Assembly: GCA_913047625.1 (NCBI GenBank)
Contig: CAJWUJ010000004.1
Span: forward strand, 1-64,000
Origin: an uncultured Dehalococcoidia bacterium
GTDB taxonomy: Bacteria > Chloroflexota > Dehalococcoidia > Lucifugimonadales > CAJWUJ01
DNA length: 64,000 nucleotides
Direction: 5' to 3'
Every line of letters begins with the position of its first letter. The first letter of the stretch is position 1. Below the pieces are notes generated by a model. That model did not search any database, was not told the origin of the DNA, and was given only the letters and a program-made list of their open reading frames with translations. The translations under genes were made by a program, and so were the position numbers. Shown in pieces: positions 39,488 to 48,397 of the stretch.

Positions 39488-40864
39488 TTAAATAAAACCA
39501 TCTTTTCTAACTGCATCAAGGGCTTTCTCAAAAGACCCGATGCTATCATCTATATTGCTCTCAGTATGAGCAGCAGAGAGTCTCCACACCCTACCCCCTT
39601 GGGTGTCAATTCCTTCATTTAATAATGCTTTACGGAGTGCTCCAACCATTCTAGGATCTGCAGCTTTCCGTATTTTGTCATGCGGTACGACACAGATGCC
39701 ATTTGAATCAAATTCTGGCGCAATACCTAATCCAATAAAAACTATCGAAGATACGCCATAAGCAAATCCGTCTATTTCATTCCTAATCAATACATCATTG
39801 ATACCTGACTTCAGGCGCTCAGCTAATACGTCGCATCTTTCATTTATGGGTTCATTAGCTATGATACTCAAAGCTGCTGTACCTGCCACTGATGAAAGTG
39901 GATTCGCATTAAATGTTCCTGGATGGGCAACTCGTTTCTGCGAGTCCCATTTTGGATCCCCGCGGTGTTGAATCATATCGAGGATGTCTTTTTTACCAAC
40001 GACTGCACCTCCAGGTAATCCACCTGCTAATACTTTAGCATGTGTACTCATATCGGGAGTAACACCATACCGTAACTGCGCCCCACCTTTAGAAACCCTG
40101 AAGCCAGTTACTACTTCATCAAAGATTAGTACCACATTATGTTGCTCCGTGAGACTTCGCAAAGCCTCCAGGAATGCTGGTGGAACAGGTAATTGTCCTC
40201 CATGTGCGCCAGTAGGCTCTAATATAAGGCAGGCGATATCATCATCTTGCTGCAGCACGCGTTCAACTGATTCAATATTGGGTTCCAAAACCACTACAGT
40301 TTCGGCAACTTTATCAGGAACTCCGCCTACTCCTCTGGGTTCCCCTAAAATTAAATAGTCATGCCAACCGTGGAAATGATAAGCAAATTTTATAACTTTG
40401 TTTTTACCAGTGTAAGCCCTTGCCAATCTCAAAGCCATAAGGCTGGCCTCTGTGCCGGAAGCAACAAAACGAACCTTTTCCGCACAGGGAACCAAATTCA
40501 TTATCTCTTTAGCCCATTGAATTTCTTGTTTTGTACTGCCTCCCAGATGAGTCCCATCCTTGATTTGCGATGAGAGGCCGTCAACTACTTCTTTTCTTCC
40601 GTGTCCTAAAATTAATGCCCCATGGCCAATAACATAATCAATATACCTGTTTCCATCTATGTCCCATTTAATCCCATCCTTTGCACTTTGCATGTAAATT
40701 GGGAACGGGGAAATATATCTAATATCATGGGTAACTCCATCAGGGAACATATCCTTGGCTTGTGTCGCAGTCTCAAGAGATAAAGGATGTGTTTTAAAAA
40801 ACCGTTCATCTATAGTTGTCATCTGAACCCTCCAGCCGAGATAAAGGTAGTCTACTCTAATCAT
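39488..40864 (-). CDS. Aminotransferase class III, glutamate-1-semialdehyde 2,1-aminomutase-like
   Basis: 'DIDGNRYIDYVIGHGALILGHGR', 'VASGTEASLMALRLARAYTGKNKVIKFAYHFHGWHD', 'THAKVLAGGLPGGAVVGK'. True start may be Met 40822 (MTTIDERF). Confidence 0.92.
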   Translation of the reverse strand: MIRVDYLYLGWRVQMTTIDERFFKTHPLSLETATQAKDMFPDGVTHDIRYISPFPIYMQSAKDGIKWDIDGNRYIDYVIGHGALILGHGRKEVVDGLSSQIKDGTHLGGSTKQEIQWAKEIMNLVPCAEKVRFVASGTEASLMALRLARAYTGKNKVIKFAYHFHGWHDYLILGEPRGVGGVPDKVAETVVVLEPNIESVERVLQQDDDIACLILEPTGAHGGQLPVPPAFLEALRSLTEQHNVVLIFDEVVTGFRVSKGGAQLRYGVTPDMSTHAKVLAGGLPGGAVVGKKDILDMIQHRGDPKWDSQKRVAHPGTFNANPLSSVAGTAALSIIANEPINERCDVLAERLKSGINDVLIRNEIDGFAYGVSSIVFIGLGIAPEFDSNGICVVPHDKIRKAADPRMVGALRKALLNEGIDTQGGRVWRLSAAHTESNIDDSIGSFEKALDAVRKDGFI

Positions 40865-40883
40865 TTACCGAATGCACATTTGT

Positions 40884-40958
40884 TGGTCGGGGCGGGCGGA
40901 TTTGAACCGCCGACCTCCTGTTCCCAAAACAGGCGCGCTGCCACTGCGCTACGCCCCG
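40884..40958 (-). tRNA. tRNA-Pro (anticodon TGG), CCA encoded
   Basis: Minus strand CGGGGCGTAGCGCAGTGGCAGCGCGCCTGTTTTGGGAACAGGAGGTCGGCGGTTCAAATCCGCCCGCCCCGACCA; 7-bp acceptor; anticodon stem CCTGT/ACAGG around TTTGGGA. Confidence 0.97.
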
Positions 40959-41060
40959 TAACAAACACATCCAGGTGAGGCAAATATTGTAAGCAAATTG
41001 AGTCATTCACACAACTAAGGATGACTCAGGGACAATCAGCTTAGTTAAATAAAGCTTTGT

Positions 41061-41432
41061 TCAAAGGTATCTCGTGATACTAGGATTGAAAGGATCACCG
41101 TGTGGAAAGAACACCAAAAGCACAGTTTCTGCATCAGTTTCATTTACGAAAGAATGAGGATAAGAGCTGGGAATAACTACAGTTTGGTTAGTGGATACAT
41201 TAAACCCTTGCACTTCATCCGGGGTATCTATGCTCACTTTTAAAGCACCGCTTTTAATATAGAGAAGTTCTTCCACTTGATGAACATGCAGCGGAGCTCC
41301 TTTGCCAGAGTAGAGAGTCTGCTCCATAAAAAAAAGAGATTTAACTTTCGAAAACGCTCCTGCCAGCTTCCTTGTAAGGACGCCAGGTCTCCATTCATCG
41401 AGCTTAACACCGCTATTATCTATTATGCTCAC
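41061..41432 (-). CDS. Cupin domain protein
   Basis: 'GKGAPLHVHQVEELLYIKSGALKVSI', 'VVIPSSYPHSFVNE'. Confidence 0.9.
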   Translation of the reverse strand: MSIIDNSGVKLDEWRPGVLTRKLAGAFSKVKSLFFMEQTLYSGKGAPLHVHQVEELLYIKSGALKVSIDTPDEVQGFNVSTNQTVVIPSSYPHSFVNETDAETVLLVFFPHGDPFNPSITRYL

Positions 41433-41561
41433 TAAGATATCCTTTGATTTCTATTTTGGATTGGCATATCATAACATTATCCTGCAAGACAAAGTGTGTT
41501 TCGTTGGCTTATAAACGCCAGAGGAAATGTTCGCCAGAACCAATGGAAAGAGGGTCGATTT

Positions 41562-42362
41562 ATGCATATCAATCAAACAAAGGACAAACTACAACAAGGC
41601 AAAGTCGTCTACGGAGTTCAGATTGATTTTTATGCTCCTACCCTTGTCGAACTGCTAGGATCCATTGGATTTGATTTCATCCAACTTGACTGCGAACACG
41701 GCACTTTTAATCCCGAGCAAGTACAAAGTATGATCAGAGCATGTGAGGGCTCTAGTATCACTCCATTAGCTAGGGTATCTATACGTGACTCTGCATTCAT
41801 TCAAAGAATTCTTGACTCAGGGATTCAAGGAATACTCGCTCCTCATGTGGTCACTCTGGAAGATGCCCTCGAATTAATTCGCATCATCAAACATGAACCT
41901 ACTGGAGAGAGAGGCTACATGAATGCCAGCAGAGCCACCAATTTTGGCCAAGGGGCTAATGCGCTCAGCGGGAAAGAGTACCTAGATTATGCTGACTCCC
42001 AAATGTTGGCAATTGTTATGCCTGAAAACGAAGAGGGTCTGGACAACATAACAGACATCATGAATTTGGAACACATAGATGGTGCTTATATCGGTGCGGG
42101 AGACCTATCCGCATCAATGAACTTCCCTTCCCAGGAAATACTTAAAAACAGGGTCTATTCAGCTGCTGAAATCTGCATCTCTGCCGGAAAGTGGTTTGGA
42201 ACAGGCGGAGCTGGTACCTTTTTCTTTCCACAACATGAAAAAATGAGAGATTATCTCTCTCATGGAGCACGGTTTATTAATATACCATTCTCTACCTTTC
42301 TTCTGCACTTTGGAAAAGACTATTTAGAGACATCAAGATCACTTAGGAAATCCAAAGAGTAA
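41562..42362 (+). CDS. HpcH/HpaI aldolase/citrate lyase family protein
   Basis: 'GFDFIQLDCEHGTFNPEQ', 'PLARVSIRD', 'GIQGILAPHV'; start moved from 41496 to MHINQ at 41562. Confidence 0.92.
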   Translation: MHINQTKDKLQQGKVVYGVQIDFYAPTLVELLGSIGFDFIQLDCEHGTFNPEQVQSMIRACEGSSITPLARVSIRDSAFIQRILDSGIQGILAPHVVTLEDALELIRIIKHEPTGERGYMNASRATNFGQGANALSGKEYLDYADSQMLAIVMPENEEGLDNITDIMNLEHIDGAYIGAGDLSASMNFPSQEILKNRVYSAAEICISAGKWFGTGGAGTFFFPQHEKMRDYLSHGARFINIPFSTFLLHFGKDYLETSRSLRKSKE

Positions 42363-42415
42363 GGATTACAAACAATACTCGTATACCAACCGCAACGGAG
42401 GACAGTAAATAGAAT

Positions 42416-43735
42416 ATGTTAAATCTTGAAAAATCCAGCGAGATGCGAACTTACGCATCTGCATTTTGCCCCAAAGGAACTCCCACTGGCAAACCTTCTC
42501 CCTTTTATGTTCAGCAAGGAAACGGTGCCAGGATACAGGACATTGACGGCAACACTTACATGGACTACTGGTGTGGAGCAGGACCAGTTATATTAGGACA
42601 TGCGAACTCTGCAGTTAATGCCGCAGTAATCAAGGCAATTGAAGCGGGTACAGTACAGTTTTCCATACCTTCTTCGCTTCAAGTGGCAGTAATGGCAAAA
42701 CTTTCTGAACATATTCCGTGCGCAGAAAAAGGAATTTTAGCTACAGCAGGAAGTGATGCCCTGGCATGCGTAGCACGAATAGCAAGGTCTTATACAGGCA
42801 GACCCCGGCTTGCAAAATTTGAAGGTGGATATCAAGGGTGGCATGATGAATTATCCGTTAGCAACGCTCCTGATTTATCCAAAGCCGGAAACAAAGAACA
42901 ACCCAATACAGTAGCTGATTCTGCCGGAGCTAATATTGATAAGAACTCTCAAACCTTAGTCCTGCCATACAATGATCTGGCAACTACAGAAAAAATTCTC
43001 ACTAAAGAAAAAGATGCGATAGCCTGTGTCATAGTGGAACCGATGATCCACGGAAATAACCTCATGCCCAAAGAAGGTTTCCTTGAAGGACTCCGGGAGT
43101 TATGCTCCAACTTGGGAATCCTCCTTGTATTCGATGAAATCGTAACTGGTTTCCGCCACGGTTTACAGGGCGGGCAAGGAGCAGTAAACGTTATTCCTGA
43201 TATGGGAGTCTTCGGGAAAGCCATGGCCAACGGATTTATTATTGCTGCAGTGTGCGGGAAAAATGATGTTCTTTCGGTTGTTTCACCTGAAGGCGATGTT
43301 AAGACTGCAGCAACATTTGCAGGAAATGCCCTTTCCTGTTCAGCAGCTCTTGCTACCATTCAGGTACTGGAAACCCCCGGGTTCTATGAACATCTATTTA
43401 AACTCGGCAATACGCTTCGAGATGAAGTTAATAAAACAGCGCAGCAACTGGGCGTAAAAGCACGCTGTGACGGGTACGGCAGTGTCTGGTGCATGTACTT
43501 TTCTGACCAAACTCCCCACGATTATCGTGATATCGCTAACTACCGTGCAAACGGAGGTACCGAAAAAGATCAAGCCTACAGATCTCACATGCTTAATAAC
43601 GGGATCTTCCTCAGGCCTCAACTGGTTAATCGGGCTTACATCAATGCTGCTCATTCAGAAAATGATATCCAGACTACTGTTGACGTCATCACTGCATTCA
43701 TGAAGGAAAATAAACAGCTTATCAATAACCAGTAG
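42416..43735 (+). CDS. Aminotransferase class III (GSA-aminomutase-like), copy A
   Basis: 'IQDIDGNTYMDYWCGAGPVILGHAN', 'LLVFDEIVTGFRHGLQGGQ', 'VFGKAMANG'. Confidence 0.93.
   Translation: MLNLEKSSEMRTYASAFCPKGTPTGKPSPFYVQQGNGARIQDIDGNTYMDYWCGAGPVILGHANSAVNAAVIKAIEAGTVQFSIPSSLQVAVMAKLSEHIPCAEKGILATAGSDALACVARIARSYTGRPRLAKFEGGYQGWHDELSVSNAPDLSKAGNKEQPNTVADSAGANIDKNSQTLVLPYNDLATTEKILTKEKDAIACVIVEPMIHGNNLMPKEGFLEGLRELCSNLGILLVFDEIVTGFRHGLQGGQGAVNVIPDMGVFGKAMANGFIIAAVCGKNDVLSVVSPEGDVKTAATFAGNALSCSAALATIQVLETPGFYEHLFKLGNTLRDEVNKTAQQLGVKARCDGYGSVWCMYFSDQTPHDYRDIANYRANGGTEKDQAYRSHMLNNGIFLRPQLVNRAYINAAHSENDIQTTVDVITAFMKENKQLINNQ
42845..43729. repeat. Direct repeat copy 1 (about 885 bp), paired with 44181..45065 at a constant +1336 offset
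   Basis: Identical derived protein, identical ORFs in other frames at +1336, and identical bases where compared by eye. Confidence 0.93.
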
Positions 43736-43751
43736 CGAAGGAGTTCTTACA

Positions 43752-45068
43752 ATGTTAAATCTTGAAAAGTCTAATGATCTGCGAAACTACGCCTCAGATT
43801 TTAGTCCCAATGGAGTCCCTACGGGAAAACCATCCCCCTTTTACGTTCAGGGAGGAAAGGGTGCCAGGATACAGGACATTGACGGTAATACGTACCTTGA
43901 GTACTGGTGTGGAGCAGGACCAGTTATATTAGGACATGCGAACTCCGCAGTTAATGCCGCAGTAATCAAAGCAATTGAAGCAGGGAATGTACAGTTTTCC
44001 ATACCTTCTTCGCTCGAAGTTGAACTCATGGCAAAACTAGTAAAACATATTCCCTGTGCAGAAAAAGGAATTTTATCAACTGCCGGGACCGATGCCTTAG
44101 CATTCGCCGCAAGAATAGCAAGGACTTACACTGGCAGACCCCGGCTTGCAAAATTTGAAGGAGGATATCAAGGGTGGTCAGATGAATTATCCGTTAGCAA
44201 CGCTCCTGATTTATCCAAAGCCGGAAACAAAGAACAACCCAATACAGTAGCTGATTCTGCCGGAGCTAATATTGATAAGAACTCTCAAACCTTAGTCCTG
44301 CCATACAATGATCTGGCAACTACAGAAAAAATTCTCACTAAAGAAAAAGATGCGATAGCCTGTGTCATAGTGGAACCGATGATCCACGGAAATAACCTCA
44401 TGCCCAAAGAAGGTTTCCTTGAAGGACTCCGGGAGTTATGCTCCAACTTGGGAATCCTCCTTGTATTCGATGAAATCGTAACTGGTTTCCGCCACGGTTT
44501 ACAGGGCGGGCAAGGAGCAGTAAACGTTATTCCTGATATGGGAGTCTTCGGGAAAGCCATGGCCAACGGATTTATTATTGCTGCAGTGTGCGGGAAAAAT
44601 GATGTTCTTTCGGTTGTTTCACCTGAAGGCGATGTTAAGACTGCAGCAACATTTGCAGGAAATGCCCTTTCCTGTTCAGCAGCTCTTGCTACCATTCAGG
44701 TACTGGAAACCCCCGGGTTCTATGAACATCTATTTAAACTCGGCAATACGCTTCGAGATGAAGTTAATAAAACAGCGCAGCAACTGGGCGTAAAAGCACG
44801 CTGTGACGGGTACGGCAGTGTCTGGTGCATGTACTTTTCTGACCAAACTCCCCACGATTATCGTGATATCGCTAACTACCGTGCAAACGGAGGTACCGAA
44901 AAAGATCAAGCCTACAGATCTCACATGCTTAATAACGGGATCTTCCTCAGGCCTCAACTGGTTAATCGGGCTTACATCAATGCTGCTCATTCAGAAAATG
45001 ATATCCAGACTACTGTTGACGTCATCACTGCATTCATGAAGGAAAATAAACAGCTTATCAATAACTAG
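43752..45068 (+). CDS. Aminotransferase class III (GSA-aminomutase-like), copy B
   Basis: Same family as copy A; C-terminal two-thirds identical in sequence. Confidence 0.93.
   Translation: MLNLEKSNDLRNYASDFSPNGVPTGKPSPFYVQGGKGARIQDIDGNTYLEYWCGAGPVILGHANSAVNAAVIKAIEAGNVQFSIPSSLEVELMAKLVKHIPCAEKGILSTAGTDALAFAARIARTYTGRPRLAKFEGGYQGWSDELSVSNAPDLSKAGNKEQPNTVADSAGANIDKNSQTLVLPYNDLATTEKILTKEKDAIACVIVEPMIHGNNLMPKEGFLEGLRELCSNLGILLVFDEIVTGFRHGLQGGQGAVNVIPDMGVFGKAMANGFIIAAVCGKNDVLSVVSPEGDVKTAATFAGNALSCSAALATIQVLETPGFYEHLFKLGNTLRDEVNKTAQQLGVKARCDGYGSVWCMYFSDQTPHDYRDIANYRANGGTEKDQAYRSHMLNNGIFLRPQLVNRAYINAAHSENDIQTTVDVITAFMKENKQLINN
44181..45065. repeat. Direct repeat copy 2 (about 885 bp), paired with 42845..43729
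   Basis: As for copy 1; flanks differ (cat/tca upstream, c/t downstream). Confidence 0.93.
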
Positions 45069-45104
45069 TAGTCTACAGAAAAAACCAAGGAACCCGGTAA
45101 AATT

Positions 45105-45179
45105 TGGTACCCCTGGGGAGACTCGAACTCCCGCAACCGGCTCCGGAGGCCGGTGCTCTATCCTCTGAGCTACAGGGGC
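45105..45179 (-). tRNA. tRNA-Arg (anticodon CCG), CCA encoded
   Basis: Minus strand GCCCCTGTAGCTCAGAGGATAGAGCACCGGCCTCCGGAGCCGGTTGCGGGAGTTCGAGTCTCCCCAGGGGTACCA; stem CCGGC/GCCGG, loop CTCCGGA. Confidence 0.97.
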
Positions 45180-45249
45180 ACAACGTCGTCTGTTTCTTCC
45201 AGTTATTGACAGACCAAAGAATGAATTGAAAGAGACAGAGCAATTGTGT

Positions 45250-46521
45250 TTATACGATTTTCGAAACGCCCAAGATTTTAATTCTTCTACCAGTTGTGGA
45301 CAAAACCTTGATCTTTAGACCTTCGCAATTTACGACATCACCTGTTTTTGGCATTTTCCCTAGCTGCTGATAAACCAAGCCACCGACAGTATCAAAACCA
45401 TCAGGGAGGATTTTCAAAGATAAGGCGTCATTTATTTGATCGAGAGTAACCCTGGCGTCTACAAGCGCTTCCTGGTTATTCACCATTTTCAATATCGGTT
45501 CATCGTTAGTGAATTCATCTGCTATCTCGCCAACGATTTCTTCAAGCAAATCTTCCAGTGTCACAATCCCTGCAGTACCTCCATATTCGTCAACAACAAT
45601 TGCAATATGAATTCTTGAATCTTGCATCTCGTCCAGCAAGTCATCTATTCGTTTAGAATCTGGAATAAAAAAGGGCTCTCTGATCAAATCCTTCAAACAA
45701 GTGGATCTACTATCCTCAGAGAAGATTTTTAGCAAATCTCTAACATGTACCGTACCCATAATGGAGTCAATATTTCCATCATAAATCAAAATGCGACTAT
45801 GACCACTGGCTATGACTAAATCCCGTATTTCATCAATAGTGCTCTTAATATCAGCTGCGCTGAGATCAACTCGGGGTACCATAATTTCCCGGACTGCAGT
45901 GCTGTCAAGATCAAGAACACCAAGTATCATTCTTTTCTCTTTAGGATCAAGGGAATCAACTGTCATAGTCATATCTTCTGGATTCTCTGTAGGCTGCGCA
46001 AAACTATTATGCTCCAATGTATTGCTGTTAGGGGATCTTTTGGTTGATCCCAATGCCAGTAATCGATTAAATAGTAAATTGACTGCCACAACAGGAGCTA
46101 TAGAAATTACAGCATTGAGTTCTATCAATGGAAGCAGTTGAGTTGAAACATGTGACACTGATATTGCTATAAGTCGTGAAGAGATACCATTAAGAAAAAT
46201 GACTGCGCAAAAAACAATAGCGACATTGGTCCATGTTAAATCCTGAAAGGATTCCACAAGAAGAACTAAGACTGTGCCTAATATTGCCAATAGGACAGGC
46301 TTATAGACCGCAAGTAATCTTAGGGCTCCTAACCCACTCTGTAAAATGAATATCATCATCCAGTCTGAGTGAGATTCTGTAATAGGTGATGTGGGATCCT
46401 GTAAATTGGATTTCCTGCTTGAATCGACCGCAATCATATACAGTGATGAAGATAAACCCAAGAAAACAGCAAGCAGGGCAATTGAAAGTGCAATTAATAT
46501 AAGTGAGTCGTTTTCAGGCAT
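45250..46521 (-). CDS. CorC/HlyC-type CNNM-CBS domain membrane protein
   Basis: N-terminal TM segments; 'VREIMVPRVDLSAAD', 'IAIVVDEYGGTAGIVTLEDLLEEIVGEIADE'. Met at 46521 (MPENDS) preferred over 46605. Confidence 0.92.
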   Translation of the reverse strand: MPENDSLILIALSIALLAVFLGLSSSLYMIAVDSSRKSNLQDPTSPITESHSDWMMIFILQSGLGALRLLAVYKPVLLAILGTVLVLLVESFQDLTWTNVAIVFCAVIFLNGISSRLIAISVSHVSTQLLPLIELNAVISIAPVVAVNLLFNRLLALGSTKRSPNSNTLEHNSFAQPTENPEDMTMTVDSLDPKEKRMILGVLDLDSTAVREIMVPRVDLSAADIKSTIDEIRDLVIASGHSRILIYDGNIDSIMGTVHVRDLLKIFSEDSRSTCLKDLIREPFFIPDSKRIDDLLDEMQDSRIHIAIVVDEYGGTAGIVTLEDLLEEIVGEIADEFTNDEPILKMVNNQEALVDARVTLDQINDALSLKILPDGFDTVGGLVYQQLGKMPKTGDVVNCEGLKIKVLSTTGRRIKILGVSKIV

Positions 46522-47926
46522 TATGATCACCATCAGGAGAATTTGTTGGCTTCTCTTTGTGAATAGCAGCTGGGACGCCATACACCAAAGTTTCTTCAGG
46601 AACATCTTTTACGACTACCGACCCTGCTCCTATGGTAGCCTTGCGACCAATGACAACAGGCGCAACCAACATCGATCCACTTCCTATAAAGGCTCCATCC
46701 CTGATTACAGTTTTATGTTTCTCTTTACCGTCATAATTACAGGTGACAGTTCCAGCTCCTACGTTTACATCTGACCCGATTTCACAATCCCCAATGTAAC
46801 TGAAGTGATGAATACGAGATCTTTTTCCAATTTCGCTATTCTTTATCTCTGCCCCAGTCCCGATTACAACATCGTCCTCTACATCAGTACCCGGCCTCAA
46901 ATGACAATAGGGTCCAACTGAAACATTCTTGCCAATAATCACATCAACACACGAGCTGTTTTCAAAACATGATTCTTCTCCGATGGCAGAGTCAGCTATA
47001 TTAGAATTAGGACCTATAACTGTTTTGCTGCCTACATGACTTAGTCCTTCAATTATGGTATTAGATTTTATTTCAGCACTACTGGAGATTTCAGCGGTAG
47101 AATCTATAAAAACAGAAGCTGGGTCGTGAATCCTTACGCCTTTGTCCATCAATGCTTGATTATGGCGCTGGTATATCAATGATTCAGCCTGAGCAAGTTG
47201 ACCCATCGTATTCACACCAAATATTTCCATAGGGTCACTGGGCTCAAAAGACCGCGCAGGCTGTTTTTGAGCATACGCAGTGGCGATTAAATCAGGTAAG
47301 TGAAACTCACCAGTAGAGGCACGTTTAATAGTTTTCAGTTGATCCCATAACCATAGATTATTGAAACAATAAATACCTGCATTCAGCTCTGGAGGCACCT
47401 CATTATGATCAGATCCAGAGGAATGTTTACGCTCTTTTACAGAGTTTATGACTCCATTTGAATCTCTACTAATTGCTCCCATGTCATCAGATGAGCACGA
47501 GGAAGAAGACAATAAGCTAATGCGATTGTCTTCGTTTATGTGGAAGTCAATTAATTGCTGTAGTGAGTTCGAGGTGATCAATGGGCAGTCAGATCCGATA
47601 ACCAGTAAGTGATCAACTCGGTCTTTAAAGAACATCTCTGCAATTTTAACTGCGTCGGCTGTACCCGTTGGAGAAGACTGTTCCAGAAGCTCGAAGCCCT
47701 TCTTTTCCCCTTCAGTAGTCGTAAGTATTTCAAATTGATCAAAAAGATGCGGACGAATAGAAGGATTAACAACTAGAGCTAGATAATCGAGTTTTAGTTC
47801 TAGGACAGATTTGAATACATAATCCAACATTGACATTCCTGCGAGCTTATGGAGAACCTTAGGAGTATCAGAATGCATCCGTTGACCCTGTCCTGCTGCC
47901 AATATAACGGCACCTAGTGAAGTCAT
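46514..47926 (-). CDS. glmU: Bifunctional UDP-GlcNAc pyrophosphorylase / glucosamine-1-phosphate N-acetyltransferase
   Basis: 'AVILAAGQGQRMHSDTPKVLHKLAG' plus C-terminal left-handed beta-helix repeats 'VGAGTVTCNYDGKEKHKTVI'. Confidence 0.95.
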   Translation of the reverse strand: MTSLGAVILAAGQGQRMHSDTPKVLHKLAGMSMLDYVFKSVLELKLDYLALVVNPSIRPHLFDQFEILTTTEGEKKGFELLEQSSPTGTADAVKIAEMFFKDRVDHLLVIGSDCPLITSNSLQQLIDFHINEDNRISLLSSSSCSSDDMGAISRDSNGVINSVKERKHSSGSDHNEVPPELNAGIYCFNNLWLWDQLKTIKRASTGEFHLPDLIATAYAQKQPARSFEPSDPMEIFGVNTMGQLAQAESLIYQRHNQALMDKGVRIHDPASVFIDSTAEISSSAEIKSNTIIEGLSHVGSKTVIGPNSNIADSAIGEESCFENSSCVDVIIGKNVSVGPYCHLRPGTDVEDDVVIGTGAEIKNSEIGKRSRIHHFSYIGDCEIGSDVNVGAGTVTCNYDGKEKHKTVIRDGAFIGSGSMLVAPVVIGRKATIGAGSVVVKDVPEETLVYGVPAAIHKEKPTNSPDGDHNA

Positions 47927-48148
47927 AGGGGCACCCCACGCCGGTTGGTATGACTGCGTATTTTATAGCGGGCAGCGGGTATATTGCGAAGAGAATTCGA
48001 CATATGTTCGAACAGTAACCAAACCCACGGATTTGGACAAAACCATGATAATATTAGGTATTGTAGCTGTCAAGGAAAGGCAGGGTTACTAACTCAACCC
48101 TGCCAGGTTCCAAATCTTATCGTGCTATAATTTACAATTATCTTGTCC

Positions 48149-48237
48149 GGAGAGGTGGCCGAGCGGACGAAGGCGCGGTTCTCGAAAAGCCGTACTCCTA
48201 ATACGGGTCGTGGGTTCGAATCCCACCCTCTCCGCCA
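48149..48237 (+). tRNA. tRNA-Ser (anticodon CGA), CCA encoded
   Basis: GGAGAGG...CCTCTCCGCCA with long variable arm; anticodon stem-loop CGGTT-CTCGAAA-AGCCG. Confidence 0.96.
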
Positions 48238-48253
48238 TGGGCAACCCTTATAT

Positions 48254-48343
48254 GGAGAGGTGCTGGAGCGGCCGAACAGGCACGCCTGGAAAGCGTGTAG
48301 AGGAGCAATCCTCTCGCGGGTTCGAATCCCGCCCTCTCCGCCA
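48254..48343 (+). tRNA. tRNA-Ser (anticodon GGA), CCA encoded
   Basis: GGAGAGG...CCTCTCCGCCA; anticodon stem-loop CACGC-CTGGAAA-GCGTG; long variable arm. Confidence 0.96.
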
Positions 48344-48397
48344 AATATAAGATTTGCACAGTTGACGTATTATATTTACATTAGAGTCTTGATTGAT

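Noticed and set aside
40787-40978. 63-aa plus ORF ('GAGGFEPPTSCSQNRRAATALRPV')
   Set aside because: Antisense translation of tRNA-Pro, a well-known false-ORF peptide.
42949-43359. 136-aa minus ORF, duplicated exactly at 44285..44695
   Set aside because: Antisense to the identical aminotransferase tract; duplication only reflects the direct repeat.
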